This document shows positions 16,925 to 25,135 of a DNA stretch of 64,000 bases, in pieces. Below the pieces are notes generated by a model, which saw nothing but the letters and a program-made list of their open reading frames with translations, had not been told where the DNA came from and did not search any database. The stretch lies in contig CAZFRE010000003.1 in assembly GCA_964521195.1 (NCBI GenBank), forward strand, positions 62,001-126,000, written 5' to 3'. This stretch comes from CAWDNM01 sp964521195 (lineage in GTDB: Bacteria; Actinomycetota; Coriobacteriia; Anaerosomatales; JAAXUF01). The position numbers were made by a program, and so were the translations under genes. Position 1 is the stretch's first letter, and the number at the start of each line of letters is the position of its first letter.

Positions 16925-17355
16925 AGCGGGTGTTGATACTCAATGGGCCGAACCTCAACCTGCTCGGGAGTCGCGAGCCGGGCGTGTACGGCAATGTCGG
17001 GCTTGAAGAGATCGAGGCAGCACTTGCGCGGGTTGCGGACAACCTCGGAGTCGAGGTCGAGTTCGCCCAGAGCAATCACGAGGGCGAGTTGATCGACATG
17101 CTGCATGAGGCCCGAAAGACATGTGACGCCGTGGTCTTCAACCCCGGCGCGTACACACACTACTCGTACGCCATCCGGGATGCAGTGGCTGCCATCGAGA
17201 CGCCGGTCGTAGAGGTTCATCTGTCGAACATCGCGCGACGTGAGGACTTCAGGCACACCAGCGTCATCGCGGCGTCGTGTGCGGGACAGATCAGTGGTTT
17301 TGGCGCGGACTCATATGAGTTGGGCCTGAGGGCTGCGCTGGCCGCGTGCGGCTAG
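16921..17355 (+). CDS. aroQ: Type II 3-dehydroquinate dehydratase
   Basis: 144 aa, usual size. Dehydrates 3-dehydroquinate to 3-dehydroshikimate in a dodecamer. Seen: LNGPNLNLLGSREPGVYG with the lid residues, NPGAYTHYSYAIRDAV with the catalytic region, and EVHLSNIARREDFRHTSVIA. The start ATG overlaps the aroKB stop, so aroC-aroKB-aroQ read as one tightly coupled unit covering pathway steps 2, 3, 5 and 7. aroA, aroE and the first-step enzyme are not in this window. Confidence 0.97.
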   Translation: MKRVLILNGPNLNLLGSREPGVYGNVGLEEIEAALARVADNLGVEVEFAQSNHEGELIDMLHEARKTCDAVVFNPGAYTHYSYAIRDAVAAIETPVVEVHLSNIARREDFRHTSVIAASCAGQISGFGADSYELGLRAALAACG

Positions 17356-17425
17356 TGCAGCACCTCAGTGGTGCGTGTAGGCCGGCGCATGAGCCGGACA
17401 CCGGAGTGACAAAGGGAGTGGCACG

Positions 17426-19219
17426 ATGAGTTGGCTCAAGCGGACAGCGCGAAGCGAAGACGGCTTCTCCATCGCCGAGCTTGTGGTCGCAGCCGCGATC
17501 CTCTTTGTCGTGTCGACTGGAATCGTCGGCGTGCTCGCGTACGCGGGCTCGTCGAACGCTGCGGATGCTATGCGTGAGATGGCGCTCGAACTCGCCAACG
17601 AACGCATGGAGCAGGCCCGGAACATGGACTACGACGACCTTGGCACCACGAACAACTACCCGACCGGCACGATCGTCACGCCCGAGACGGTCGTATTGGC
17701 CACTCCTAACGGAGATGCGACGTTCGTCGTGGCCACGGAGGTCGACTACTCCGACGACGTGACGGACCCGACGCAGGGGGCTTCGAAGAACGTGAAGATC
17801 ACGGTCTCCTGGACCACTCCTCGTCCGGGGAACGTCAGCGTGATGTCGAATGTCGCCGGTGCGTCGGCGGTCACGAACGCGGGGTCGGTTGAGGTACTGG
17901 TCGTCGACTCCGACACGAGCGACCCCATTGCCGGCGCCGTGATCACGATCAAGCCGTCCGGCGGATTCTCAGCCTCCAAGACCACGGCATCCGACGGCAT
18001 GGCGAAGTGGAAGCGTGTCGCGACGGGGTCGATCATCATCACCGGCACGTGTCCGACCCACTACCTGGACATGTCTCCTGTCGCGGGCGCGATCATCAAC
18101 AAGGACCAGACCCTTGAGGTCACGATCCAGGGCGAGCGGGCCAGTGTAGGCACCGTTCACGTCGTCGACCAGAACGGCGCGGCACTTGCGGGCGTCACGG
18201 TGACGATCTCCGGTCCGGCGGGCGGGCCTGGTTGGAGCTGTCCCTCGGGGACCGGCACCGCCGTCACCGACGCCGATGGCAACGCGGTCTTCCCGAGACT
18301 GCGCAAAGGCAACTACGCGGTCACCGGTGTCAAGAGCGGCTATCAGGTTCAGACATCGCCTCCGACGCTCAGCATCATCGCCGGCGGCAGCTCGTACACC
18401 AGCCAGCTGCGTATGGACCAACGCACTCAGATGCTCGTCACCGTCGTCGACGGAAGCGGCAACCCGATCTCCGGGGCCACGATCGCGGCGACCGGCCCGA
18501 CCACCGTCACGTTTGCCTCGACGACCGACTCCAACGGTGAGGCCGTCAGCAACGACATGGGTTCCATCGGAGACAACAAGACCTACACGGTCACCGCCAC
18601 GAAGACCGGCTACCTGACTGCGTCCGGAATGCTGACGATGAGCGAGTTCAGCTTGGGGACCATCACGCTCTCGCCGGTGCCCATCCCGCCGACGACCATC
18701 AAGGTCACCGTGAAGGATGCCAGCAACAACCCCATCCCGGGTGTGACCGTCACGGCAACAGGACCGAGCACCGTTACGTTCGCATCGACCACGGACTCTA
18801 ATGGCCAGGCGACCAGCAACGACATGGGTGCCATCGGCTCGAACAAGACCTACACGGTCAGTGCCGCCAAGAGCGGGTGGATCACAAATACGGGGCCGGT
18901 TACGTTGAGCCAGTACACGCAGGGCACGGCGGCCATCACGCTCACCGCCGCGCCCGTCAACGGGACCCTCGTCGTGTCGTACTCGTCGAGTATCGGCACC
19001 GGCAAGACCATCTACGTCTATTCGAGCAACGTGGCCAACGGTGCCCCTATCGCACAGAAGAACATCACGACGTCGAGCCCGACGGCCTCGTTCAGCCTTG
19101 CACCCGGCACATACTGGGTGAGCCGTCGAACGCCGTACGGTTCGTCCGGTGCGCTTCCCAAGTCGTGCACGGTGACGTCGGGCGGCACCACGAACCTTTC
19201 CATCTCGAGTAGCAACTAG
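17426..19219 (+). CDS. Large minor pilin with tandem carboxypeptidase-regulatory/CNA-B-like repeats
   Basis: 597 aa. Prepilin N-terminus: leader ending EDG, cleavage before FSIAELVVAAAILFVVSTGI with Glu5. PilV-like helix ANERMEQARNMDYDDLG follows. From residue ~150 come four or five beta-sandwich modules of the form V.D.....I.GA.V.....G......T...G.A, as in carboxypeptidase-regulatory-like or CNA-B domains. Two are near-identical 89-residue tandem copies (DNA 18431-18964). The last ~90 residues form a separate Ser/Thr-rich beta domain. An adhesive tip or surface subunit is likely. RBS AAGGGAG (17415-17421). It heads a three-gene minor pilin string. Confidence 0.87.
   Translation: MSWLKRTARSEDGFSIAELVVAAAILFVVSTGIVGVLAYAGSSNAADAMREMALELANERMEQARNMDYDDLGTTNNYPTGTIVTPETVVLATPNGDATFVVATEVDYSDDVTDPTQGASKNVKITVSWTTPRPGNVSVMSNVAGASAVTNAGSVEVLVVDSDTSDPIAGAVITIKPSGGFSASKTTASDGMAKWKRVATGSIIITGTCPTHYLDMSPVAGAIINKDQTLEVTIQGERASVGTVHVVDQNGAALAGVTVTISGPAGGPGWSCPSGTGTAVTDADGNAVFPRLRKGNYAVTGVKSGYQVQTSPPTLSIIAGGSSYTSQLRMDQRTQMLVTVVDGSGNPISGATIAATGPTTVTFASTTDSNGEAVSNDMGSIGDNKTYTVTATKTGYLTASGMLTMSEFSLGTITLSPVPIPPTTIKVTVKDASNNPIPGVTVTATGPSTVTFASTTDSNGQATSNDMGAIGSNKTYTVSAAKSGWITNTGPVTLSQYTQGTAAITLTAAPVNGTLVVSYSSSIGTGKTIYVYSSNVANGAPIAQKNITTSSPTASFSLAPGTYWVSRRTPYGSSGALPKSCTVTSGGTTNLSISSSN
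18431..18964 (+). repeat. Two 267-bp tandem repeats in the minor pilin gene
   Basis: Units 18431-18697 and 18698-18964 encode 89-residue modules sharing TVTFASTTDSNG and NDMG.IG.NKTYTV. The exact 267-nt spacing shows whole-module duplication, with enough silent change to indicate it is not very recent. Confidence 0.88.
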
Positions 19220-19227
19220 GCAGCGTC

Positions 19228-19896
19228 ATGCGGTGGATTGAAGACGACAGCGGCCTGACGCTCACGGAACTCATCGTCGTGAGCATCCTGATCGGCGTGA
19301 TCCTCACGGCCGCGTACTTCATGCTGAACGCCACCCAGACCATGAGCGACTCGGCGATGGCGCGTAGCAACGCCACAGACGATGCGCAGCTGGCTATCGA
19401 CAAGATGACGCGCGAGCTGAGGCAGGCACAGCCTGATCGGAGTCTCGACGAGACACCCACGGGCGGCGTGTTCAAGGTCGCAGCCAACAACGAGATCGTG
19501 TTCATGAGCGATCTGGATCACGACATGCGTCCCGAGCTGATTCGTTACTACGTGGAGTCGAACTCCCTGAAACGCGCCGTGGCCCCGCCGACGAACGCCC
19601 AGGCGCCGTTCACGTTCGGCACGTACGGCGCGCCGACGGTTCTGATCAAGCAGCTTGGAGCGTCGGCGTATCCGATCTTCTGCTTCCACACCCGAGTCGG
19701 AGACGACACCACCGTGTGCGGTCCGGACGAGCACGGATTCAAGAAGGTCACCACCAGTGATCCCTACAACACGAGTCCCAAGATCGCGATGGTCGGCATC
19801 CTGCTGTACGTGCCCGGGACTTCGGGCTCGAAGACGGTGACCGTTGCGACCCGCGCGCTCGTGCGGATTCGTACGATGGAAAACGAAGTGGAGTAG
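19228..19896 (+). CDS. Minor pilin, PilW-like
   Basis: 222 aa. Prepilin motif after MRWIEDDSG: LTLTELIVVSILIGVILTA with Glu at +5 and Leu rather than Phe at +1. The stretch AQLAIDKMTRELRQAQPD is typical of PilW/ComGF-like minor pilins. The rest is a beta-rich globular region with IVFMSDLDHD and RYYVE. Two cysteines (FCFHT and VCGPD) could pair. It is 8 nt after the large minor pilin and 4 nt before the next gene. Minor pilins of this type prime fibre assembly at the membrane. Confidence 0.88.
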   Translation: MRWIEDDSGLTLTELIVVSILIGVILTAAYFMLNATQTMSDSAMARSNATDDAQLAIDKMTRELRQAQPDRSLDETPTGGVFKVAANNEIVFMSDLDHDMRPELIRYYVESNSLKRAVAPPTNAQAPFTFGTYGAPTVLIKQLGASAYPIFCFHTRVGDDTTVCGPDEHGFKKVTTSDPYNTSPKIAMVGILLYVPGTSGSKTVTVATRALVRIRTMENEVE

Positions 19897-19900
19897 GACG

Positions 19901-21322
19901 ATGAATGCGGAAGCACGCTCCAGCAAGTTGAAGCGGCTCATGGCCGACGACTCGGGCATCGCGCTCGCCGTCGTCATGTTCGTGTCCGTCATCCTGTTCA
20001 TCCTTGCATCGGCGATCCTGTTGCTCGTCGAGTATCGATCGAGCCAGTCGCAGCGGATCATCCAGCGCGACAAGGCCGTTCACATCGCTGACGCGGGTCT
20101 CAACCAGTACATGTACCAGCTGAGCAAGGAGTACACGTTCTACAGCACCGAGGGCACACTCGGGCCGGTGGCCGTCGATGGTGGCAGCTACACCGTCGTC
20201 CCGAGTCTCAATGCATCGGGCAGCCTGATACTGACGTCGGTGGGAACGCTCACCAATGGATACAGCCGCACGGTCAAAGCGGCCGTGACGTTTCCCGGCT
20301 GGAACGACTTCATCGTCCTTGTCGACGAGGGGCCGTACAGCATCGGCGCAGGCGCCACGTTCTACGGGAAGATCCACTGCAACGGTGGCATCAGCAACTC
20401 CGGGGTTGTCACCGGTCTGGCCACGGCCGGCCCCGGCAAGAGCTGCACATGGAGCACATCGAAGGCGGTGAACTACCCGGGAGGGTGCCTCAACAATCAG
20501 GACGCGGTGAACTTCGCAGCGCTCACCAACGATCTCGCCGCGATGAAGGTTTCGGCACAGAACGCGGGGGCGTACTACGCGGCCTCGGGGCAGAAGGGCT
20601 ACAACGTCATCCTCAACGGGACGTCAGCGACGATCTACAAGATCTCGAAGATCAACACGAAGGCGTCGGTCGCGGAGTCCCTGACTCCGTACGGCACCCT
20701 CACGCAGACCGCTCTGGGCACAGTCGCCATCCCGGGCGACGGCGTGTTCTTCTTCGACGACTACGTGTGGGTCTCCGGCAACTACGGGGCGAAGGTCACC
20801 GTCGCTTCGAGCAAGGGGATCGTGGTGTCCCAGAACCTCGTGCAGACCGTCAGCGGTTCCAACGCGACGTGCGGGCTTGTCTGCACCGAGGACATCCTCT
20901 TCCCCTGGTGGTACGACACCATGCCTGACAACCAGATCGTCCAGGCGGCCCTCCTGTCCCAGAACGGTGGCGTCGGACCGTCCGACGGAACGTACGGCAG
21001 TGACGGTACGCCTGGTCCTTCGGGTGCGGCGGACTTCACGGCAGGAGGCGCCACGCTTCTGAAGTGGACGTGGACCAAGACCTCGAATTCCCCGCTTCCG
21101 AACGGTACCTGGGAGTGGAAGAGCAGCACCTTCACCCCGACGAACAAGAAGAGCTCGGTCACGCTGAAGGGTGCGCGTGCCATGCGCCGGATGCTGGGCT
21201 TCTCATCCGGGTACGACGTCCGCAACTTCGACAAGGACCCGGTGCTCGCCGCCAACCCGCCACCCCTCTACCCGAGGCTCCCGGGCAAGCAGCTCGGCAT
21301 GAGCACGTGGACCGAGTACTGA
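19901..21322 (+). CDS. PilX-like pilus-associated protein
   Basis: 473 aa from the ATG at 19901 (GGAG at 19890-19893; the frame is open upstream but would overlap the preceding gene). The N-terminus ADDSGIALAVVMFVSVILFILASAILLL has a Gly before a hydrophobic helix but no Glu5, as in PilX-type proteins, followed by QRDKAVHIADAGLNQYMYQL, matching the PilX 'AE(A)GLN' region. The remaining 400 residues are Gly/Ser/Thr-rich beta sequence of unknown fold, with several cysteines (CNGG, CTWS, CLNN, CGLVC). Large C-terminal domains on PilX-like proteins are usually extracellular. It ends 24 nt before a strong hairpin. Confidence 0.78.
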   Translation: MNAEARSSKLKRLMADDSGIALAVVMFVSVILFILASAILLLVEYRSSQSQRIIQRDKAVHIADAGLNQYMYQLSKEYTFYSTEGTLGPVAVDGGSYTVVPSLNASGSLILTSVGTLTNGYSRTVKAAVTFPGWNDFIVLVDEGPYSIGAGATFYGKIHCNGGISNSGVVTGLATAGPGKSCTWSTSKAVNYPGGCLNNQDAVNFAALTNDLAAMKVSAQNAGAYYAASGQKGYNVILNGTSATIYKISKINTKASVAESLTPYGTLTQTALGTVAIPGDGVFFFDDYVWVSGNYGAKVTVASSKGIVVSQNLVQTVSGSNATCGLVCTEDILFPWWYDTMPDNQIVQAALLSQNGGVGPSDGTYGSDGTPGPSGAADFTAGGATLLKWTWTKTSNSPLPNGTWEWKSSTFTPTNKKSSVTLKGARAMRRMLGFSSGYDVRNFDKDPVLAANPPPLYPRLPGKQLGMSTWTEY

Positions 21323-21345
21323 CGCACGCGTCTGCACACAGGCGT

Positions 21346-21383
21346 AGAATCCCTCCGGGAGTACCGCTTCTCGGAGGGATTCT
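21346..21383 (+). promoter_or_regulatory. 12-bp perfect hairpin covering the pepQ ribosome-binding site
   Basis: AGAATCCCTCCG (21346-21357) and CGGAGGGATTCT (21372-21383) pair perfectly around a 14-nt loop. The right arm contains GGAGGG, the Shine-Dalgarno of the next gene, 8 nt from its ATG. It could end the minor pilin transcript or block pepQ translation from it. A TAGAAT hexamer overlaps the left arm. Confidence 0.75.
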
Positions 21384-21386
21384 TTC

Positions 21387-22478
21387 ATGAGTGGCACAAG
21401 CCAACGGGTTGCCAGCATCAGGTCGCGGCTGGCCGCCGAGGCGATGGATGCTCTGGTCGTGCGCGACGTCGCCAACGTCTCGTACCTGAGTGCGTTCGAT
21501 GACGTATGGGACGAAGAGCCCGCCGCGCTGTTGCTGGTGACCGCGACGCTCGCGACCGTGTTCACCGACAGCCGCTACGAGGTGGCGGCCACCCAGGCTG
21601 CGCTGGAGACATGCTGGGAGGTCTCCGTCATCGCCGGGGACCTGTGGGATGCGCTGATTGAGCGCGCGGGGGCGGACGGCGTCAGGCGGCTTGCAGTTGA
21701 GGCCTCGTTGCCGTTCTCCGTGGTGGAGCGCGTGCGCGATTCGTTCGCCGGGGAGGTCATGCCGGTGAGTGGCTGGGTCGAGGGTCTGCGCGTCGCGAAG
21801 GACGCCGATGAGATCGCCCGCATCAAGGCGGCTCAAGCGATAACCGACGCTGCGTTCGATCACATCCTGGGATACGTCACACGGGGCATGACCGAGACGG
21901 CGATCGCACTCGAACTCGAGTTCCACATGCGTTCACACGGTTCGAGCGGTGTGGCGTTTTCGCCGATCGTCGCGAGCGGACCCAACTCGGCGTTGCCACA
22001 CGCGCACCCCGGTGCGCGCCGCGTCGCGACGGGGGACTTCCTCAAGATGGACTTCGGTGCGCGGGTCGGCGGGTACTGCTCGGACATGACTCGGACGGTC
22101 GTTGTCGGCAAGGCGAGCGACCGGCAGCGCGCGATCTACGACGCGGTCCTCGCGGCCAACGAGGCCGGGATCGAGGCGGTCAGGCCCGGGCTCATCGGTC
22201 GGGAGATCGATGCGGCGGCGCGCGCGGTGCTCTCGCAGCGAGGCTACGGTGAGCTGTTCACCCACGGACTCGGACACGGCGTAGGGATCGAGGTGCACGA
22301 GCTTCCGGGAGTGGGCAGCCGCAGCGATGGCGTCGTGGGGGAGGGGAGCGTCATCACCATCGAGCCAGGCGTCTATGTGCCCGGGTTCGGCGGTGTTAGA
22401 ATCGAGGACTTAGTGGTGGTCGAAGCGGCGGGCGCACGTGTGCTCACGCGTTCGACGAAGGAACTCATCGAGCTCTAG
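21387..22478 (+). CDS. pepQ: M24 family Xaa-Pro aminopeptidase
   Basis: 363 aa cytosolic metallopeptidase that removes residues before proline. N-terminal creatinase domain (residues ~1-130, VRDVANVSYLSAFDDVWD, FTDSRYEVAA). C-terminal pita-bread domain with metal ligands: FLKMDFGARVGGYCSDMTRT (two Asp), GLGHGVGIEVHELPGV (His), ITIEPGVYVPGFGGVRIEDLV (two Glu). It precedes efp, the widespread pepQ-efp order, which places a proline peptidase beside the factor that relieves polyproline stalling. Its ribosome-binding site lies in a hairpin (21346-21383), so translation may depend on a transcript starting inside or past that stem. Confidence 0.94.
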   Translation: MSGTSQRVASIRSRLAAEAMDALVVRDVANVSYLSAFDDVWDEEPAALLLVTATLATVFTDSRYEVAATQAALETCWEVSVIAGDLWDALIERAGADGVRRLAVEASLPFSVVERVRDSFAGEVMPVSGWVEGLRVAKDADEIARIKAAQAITDAAFDHILGYVTRGMTETAIALELEFHMRSHGSSGVAFSPIVASGPNSALPHAHPGARRVATGDFLKMDFGARVGGYCSDMTRTVVVGKASDRQRAIYDAVLAANEAGIEAVRPGLIGREIDAAARAVLSQRGYGELFTHGLGHGVGIEVHELPGVGSRSDGVVGEGSVITIEPGVYVPGFGGVRIEDLVVVEAAGARVLTRSTKELIEL

Positions 22479-22520
22479 CCGACGCCGGCCGGAGCACACG
22501 TGTGGAGAAGGAGAACGGCT

Positions 22521-23081
22521 GTGCCAGTCACAACTGCCCAGTTCAAGAACGGCATGTGTATCGTCCACGACGGGAAGCGCTGGGTCATCATAGAGTTCCA
22601 GCATGTGAAGCCGGGAAAGGGCGGTGCGTTCGTTCGCACCAAGCTCAAGGAGCTGCAGTCCGGTCGCGTGGTCGACTACACGTTCCGCGCCGGAGAGAAG
22701 TTCGACGATGTGCGCATCGAGAACAAGAAGATGCAGTACCTCTACAACGACGGCGAGACCTACTACTTCATGGATAACGAGTCCTACGAGCAGATCGAAC
22801 TCGACAAGGAGTTCGTCGGCGAGGCCGCGAAGTGGCTGCGGGAGAACGACGAGGTCGAGGTCATGACCGCCGATGGCGAGTACATGGGCGTCGAACCCCC
22901 GATGTTCGTCGAACTCGAGGTCACCGAGACCGATCCCGGCTTCAAGGGCGATACGGTCCAGGGTGGCACGAAGCCGGCGACGCTCGAGACCGGAGCTGTC
23001 ATCCAGGTGCCGATGTTCATCAATACCGGTGAGCGGCTCAAGGTCGATACGCGCGACGGACGCTACATCACGCGCGTCTAG
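22521..23081 (+). CDS. efp: Translation elongation factor P
   Basis: 186 aa, the usual length. EF-P enters the ribosome E site and rescues stalls at polyproline, relevant here because several proteins in this window carry long Pro-rich tracts. Domain I loop HVKPGKGGAFVR holds the conserved Lys33 that is modified in many bacteria; no modification enzymes are visible nearby. Domains II and III follow, with the C-terminal signature FINTGERLKVDTRDGRYITRV. The GTG at 22521 was chosen because it gives MPVTTAQFKNGM and follows AGAAGGAG; an upstream in-frame GTG would add seven odd residues. Confidence 0.97.
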   Translation: MPVTTAQFKNGMCIVHDGKRWVIIEFQHVKPGKGGAFVRTKLKELQSGRVVDYTFRAGEKFDDVRIENKKMQYLYNDGETYYFMDNESYEQIELDKEFVGEAAKWLRENDEVEVMTADGEYMGVEPPMFVELEVTETDPGFKGDTVQGGTKPATLETGAVIQVPMFINTGERLKVDTRDGRYITRV

Positions 23082-23108
23082 ACTGCTCCGGCACAGGGTT
23101 GAATCCCC

Positions 23109-23135
23109 GAGGAGTCCCACGGTGTGGGGCTCCTC
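23109..23135 (+). terminator. Hairpin after efp
   Basis: GAGGAGTCCCAC / GTGGGGCTCCTC, a 12-bp stem with one U-G pair and a 3-nt loop. No T-tract. 27 nt after the efp stop. Confidence 0.65.
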
Positions 23136-23168
23136 CGCCGTTGCGTGTCGCGGGTCACTCGGCTCGTA

Positions 23169-23230
23169 TATACTTAGCGTTCTACACGTAACCAACCGGC
23201 GCACCTCTGCCTGCTAGTCGGCGCGCCGGT
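23169..23230 (+). promoter_or_regulatory. Promoter candidate and leader hairpin before the carboxylase operon
   Basis: A -10-like TATACT at 23169-23174 lies in the only AT-rich patch of the gap; the -35 is unclear. Downstream an 8-bp perfect inverted repeat ACCGGCGC / GCGCCGGT (23195-23202, 23223-23230) could form a hairpin in the mRNA leader, 21 nt before the ribosome-binding site. Confidence 0.4.
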
Positions 23231-23261
23231 GTCTCGTTGACTGCACCTGCAAGGAGGGGCG

Positions 23262-25115
23262 ATGCGACCGGTCCGGATCACCGACACGACACTGCGTGAC
23301 GCGCACCAGTCGTTGTGGGCGACGCGCATGGAGGTCGGCGACATGTTGCCGATCCTGCCCAAGATGGATGAGGTAGGGTTCTGGTCCCTGGAGGTGTGGG
23401 GAGGCGCGACGTTCGACTCTTGTCTGCGCTTCATGGACGAGAATCCTTGGGAGCGCCTGCGCACGATCAAGCAGCACTGCCCGCGGACGCCACTACAGAT
23501 GCTGTTGAGAGGCCAGAACCTCGTCGGCTACCACCACTACTCCGATGAGATCGTCACGCGCTTCGTACATGCCAGTAAGCGCAACGGCATCGATGTGTTC
23601 CGCGTCTTCGATGCGCTCAACGACATTCGCAACGTAGAGACCTCGGCGGCCGCCATCAAAGAGTGCGGTGGCTTGTTCGAGGGCGCCATCTCCTACACCG
23701 TCAGCCCGGTTCACACGCTGGACTCCTACCTCGAGTACGCACAGCAGCTCAAGGAGATCGGTGCCGACACCATCTGCATCAAGGACATGGCGGGCATGCT
23801 CACGCCGTTCCGGACCGAGAAGATGGTGCGCGCCCTCAAGAACGAGATCGGTCTGCCGGTCCACGTCCACTGCCACTACATCGGCGGCATGGCTCCGATG
23901 AACTACGTGAAGGCCGCGGAAGCGGGCGCGGACATCGTCGATACCGCGGTTGTCGCGCTTGCGTTCGGCAACAGCCAGCCCGCGGTCGAGACGATCGTCG
24001 CGGCACTCATGGAGTCGCCGTATGACACGGGACTCGACCTCGACGTACTCTTCGAGATCGCCGAGTACTGGGAGGCCGTGCGCAAGAAGAAGAACCTCAA
24101 GCGCGGCATCACCACGCTGCTGTCGATGGAGGTCTTCAGCCACCAGGTCCCGGGCGGCATGATGAGCAACCTGGTCAGCCAGCTCGAGATCCAGAAGGCG
24201 CTCGATCGCCTTCCTGACGTGCTCGATGAGATCCCGCGCGTGCGTGCGGAGGTGGGCTACCCGCCGCTCGTGACGCCGCTCTCGCAGATCGTCGGCACCC
24301 AGGCAGTCATGAACGTGCTGACCGGCAAGCGCTGGAACGTCATCCCGTCGGAGATGCGCGACTACGTGCGCGGGTACTACGGCAAGGCGCCGGGCCCCAT
24401 GGACAAGGATGTCGTGGCCAAGGTCCTCGGCGACCTCGAACCGCTCGCGCCTGACGTGAAGCCGGGATCGCTCGTGACCACCACATACGCGGAGGTCGAA
24501 GCCGAGATCGGCGATCTGGCCAAGAGCGAGGAAGACGTGCTGATGTACGCGCTCTTCCCGAATGAGGCGATGACGTATCTGACCGCACACCGGGAGGGCG
24601 CCGAGAAGGCGGTCTTCCTCATGAGTGAAGAGCTGCACACCGTCAAGGAGGACGATTCAGTGGACGTCAACCAGATCCGCGAGCTCATCAAAGTCATCGA
24701 GGCGTCCGACATCTCGGAGATCGTGATCGAAGAGGGCGACACGAAGGTTTCGGTTCGCAAGGGTGGCTACGCCGCCACCGCGCCGGCCGCTGCCGTGGCG
24801 CCCGCCACCTCAGCTGCCGCACCGGCCGCTGCGACGCCTGCAAGCGCGCCCATCGCAGGCGAGCGCCCCGCGACGTGGAAGTCGGTCACGGCTCCCATGG
24901 TCGGCACCTTCTACGAGGCGGCGTCACCGGGTTCGGCGCCGTTCGTCTCGGTGGGTGACTCGTTCGCGGAGGGCGCGACCTTGTGCATCCTCGAGGCGAT
25001 GAAGCTCATGAATGAGATCGTCGCCGAGGAGGCCGGCGTGATCCGCGAGCTTGGTGTGAAGAACGGCGAGGCCGTCGAGTACGGCACCGTGCTCTTCTAC
25101 TACGAGCCCGCGTAA
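23262..25115 (+). CDS. Pyruvate/oxaloacetate carboxyltransferase fused to AccB-type biotin carrier
   Basis: 617 aa. Residues 1-~465 are a 5S/PycB/OadA carboxyltransferase: TDTTLRDAHQSLWATRM, KDMAGMLTP with the carbamylated-lysine position, HVHCHYIGGMAP metal site. Residues ~467-617 match a whole AccB protein: DVNQIRELIKVIE start, Ala/Pro linker, and biotinyl domain TAPMVGTFY ... EAMKLMNEI with the biotin lysine. OadA/PycB normally carries a different, PycB-type biotin tail, so this is a fusion with acetyl-CoA-carboxylase-style BCCP. With accC next door and no OadB/OadG membrane subunits, pyruvate carboxylase is the likely activity. RBS AAGGAGG (23251-23257). An internal start may also give free AccB. 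Confidence 0.88.
   Translation: MRPVRITDTTLRDAHQSLWATRMEVGDMLPILPKMDEVGFWSLEVWGGATFDSCLRFMDENPWERLRTIKQHCPRTPLQMLLRGQNLVGYHHYSDEIVTRFVHASKRNGIDVFRVFDALNDIRNVETSAAAIKECGGLFEGAISYTVSPVHTLDSYLEYAQQLKEIGADTICIKDMAGMLTPFRTEKMVRALKNEIGLPVHVHCHYIGGMAPMNYVKAAEAGADIVDTAVVALAFGNSQPAVETIVAALMESPYDTGLDLDVLFEIAEYWEAVRKKKNLKRGITTLLSMEVFSHQVPGGMMSNLVSQLEIQKALDRLPDVLDEIPRVRAEVGYPPLVTPLSQIVGTQAVMNVLTGKRWNVIPSEMRDYVRGYYGKAPGPMDKDVVAKVLGDLEPLAPDVKPGSLVTTTYAEVEAEIGDLAKSEEDVLMYALFPNEAMTYLTAHREGAEKAVFLMSEELHTVKEDDSVDVNQIRELIKVIEASDISEIVIEEGDTKVSVRKGGYAATAPAAAVAPATSAAAPAAATPASAPIAGERPATWKSVTAPMVGTFYEAASPGSAPFVSVGDSFAEGATLCILEAMKLMNEIVAEEAGVIRELGVKNGEAVEYGTVLFYYEPA
24645..24662 (+). promoter_or_regulatory. accB: Internal ribosome-binding site and GTG start for a free AccB
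   Basis: Inside the fusion gene, AAGGAGG (24645-24651) sits 8 nt before an in-frame GTG (24660-24662). Initiation here would give a 151-residue protein beginning MDVNQIRELIKVIE, exactly an AccB N-terminus. Either the fusion is recent and the signal is a relic, or one gene makes both proteins. Confidence 0.55.
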
Positions 25116-25135
25116 GCCACACAACGGAGGTCGCA

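Noticed and set aside
23262..25115. Considered as a sodium-pumping oxaloacetate decarboxylase alpha subunit
   Set aside because: No OadB or OadG genes nearby and the biotin part is AccB-type next to accC, which fits a carboxylase better.
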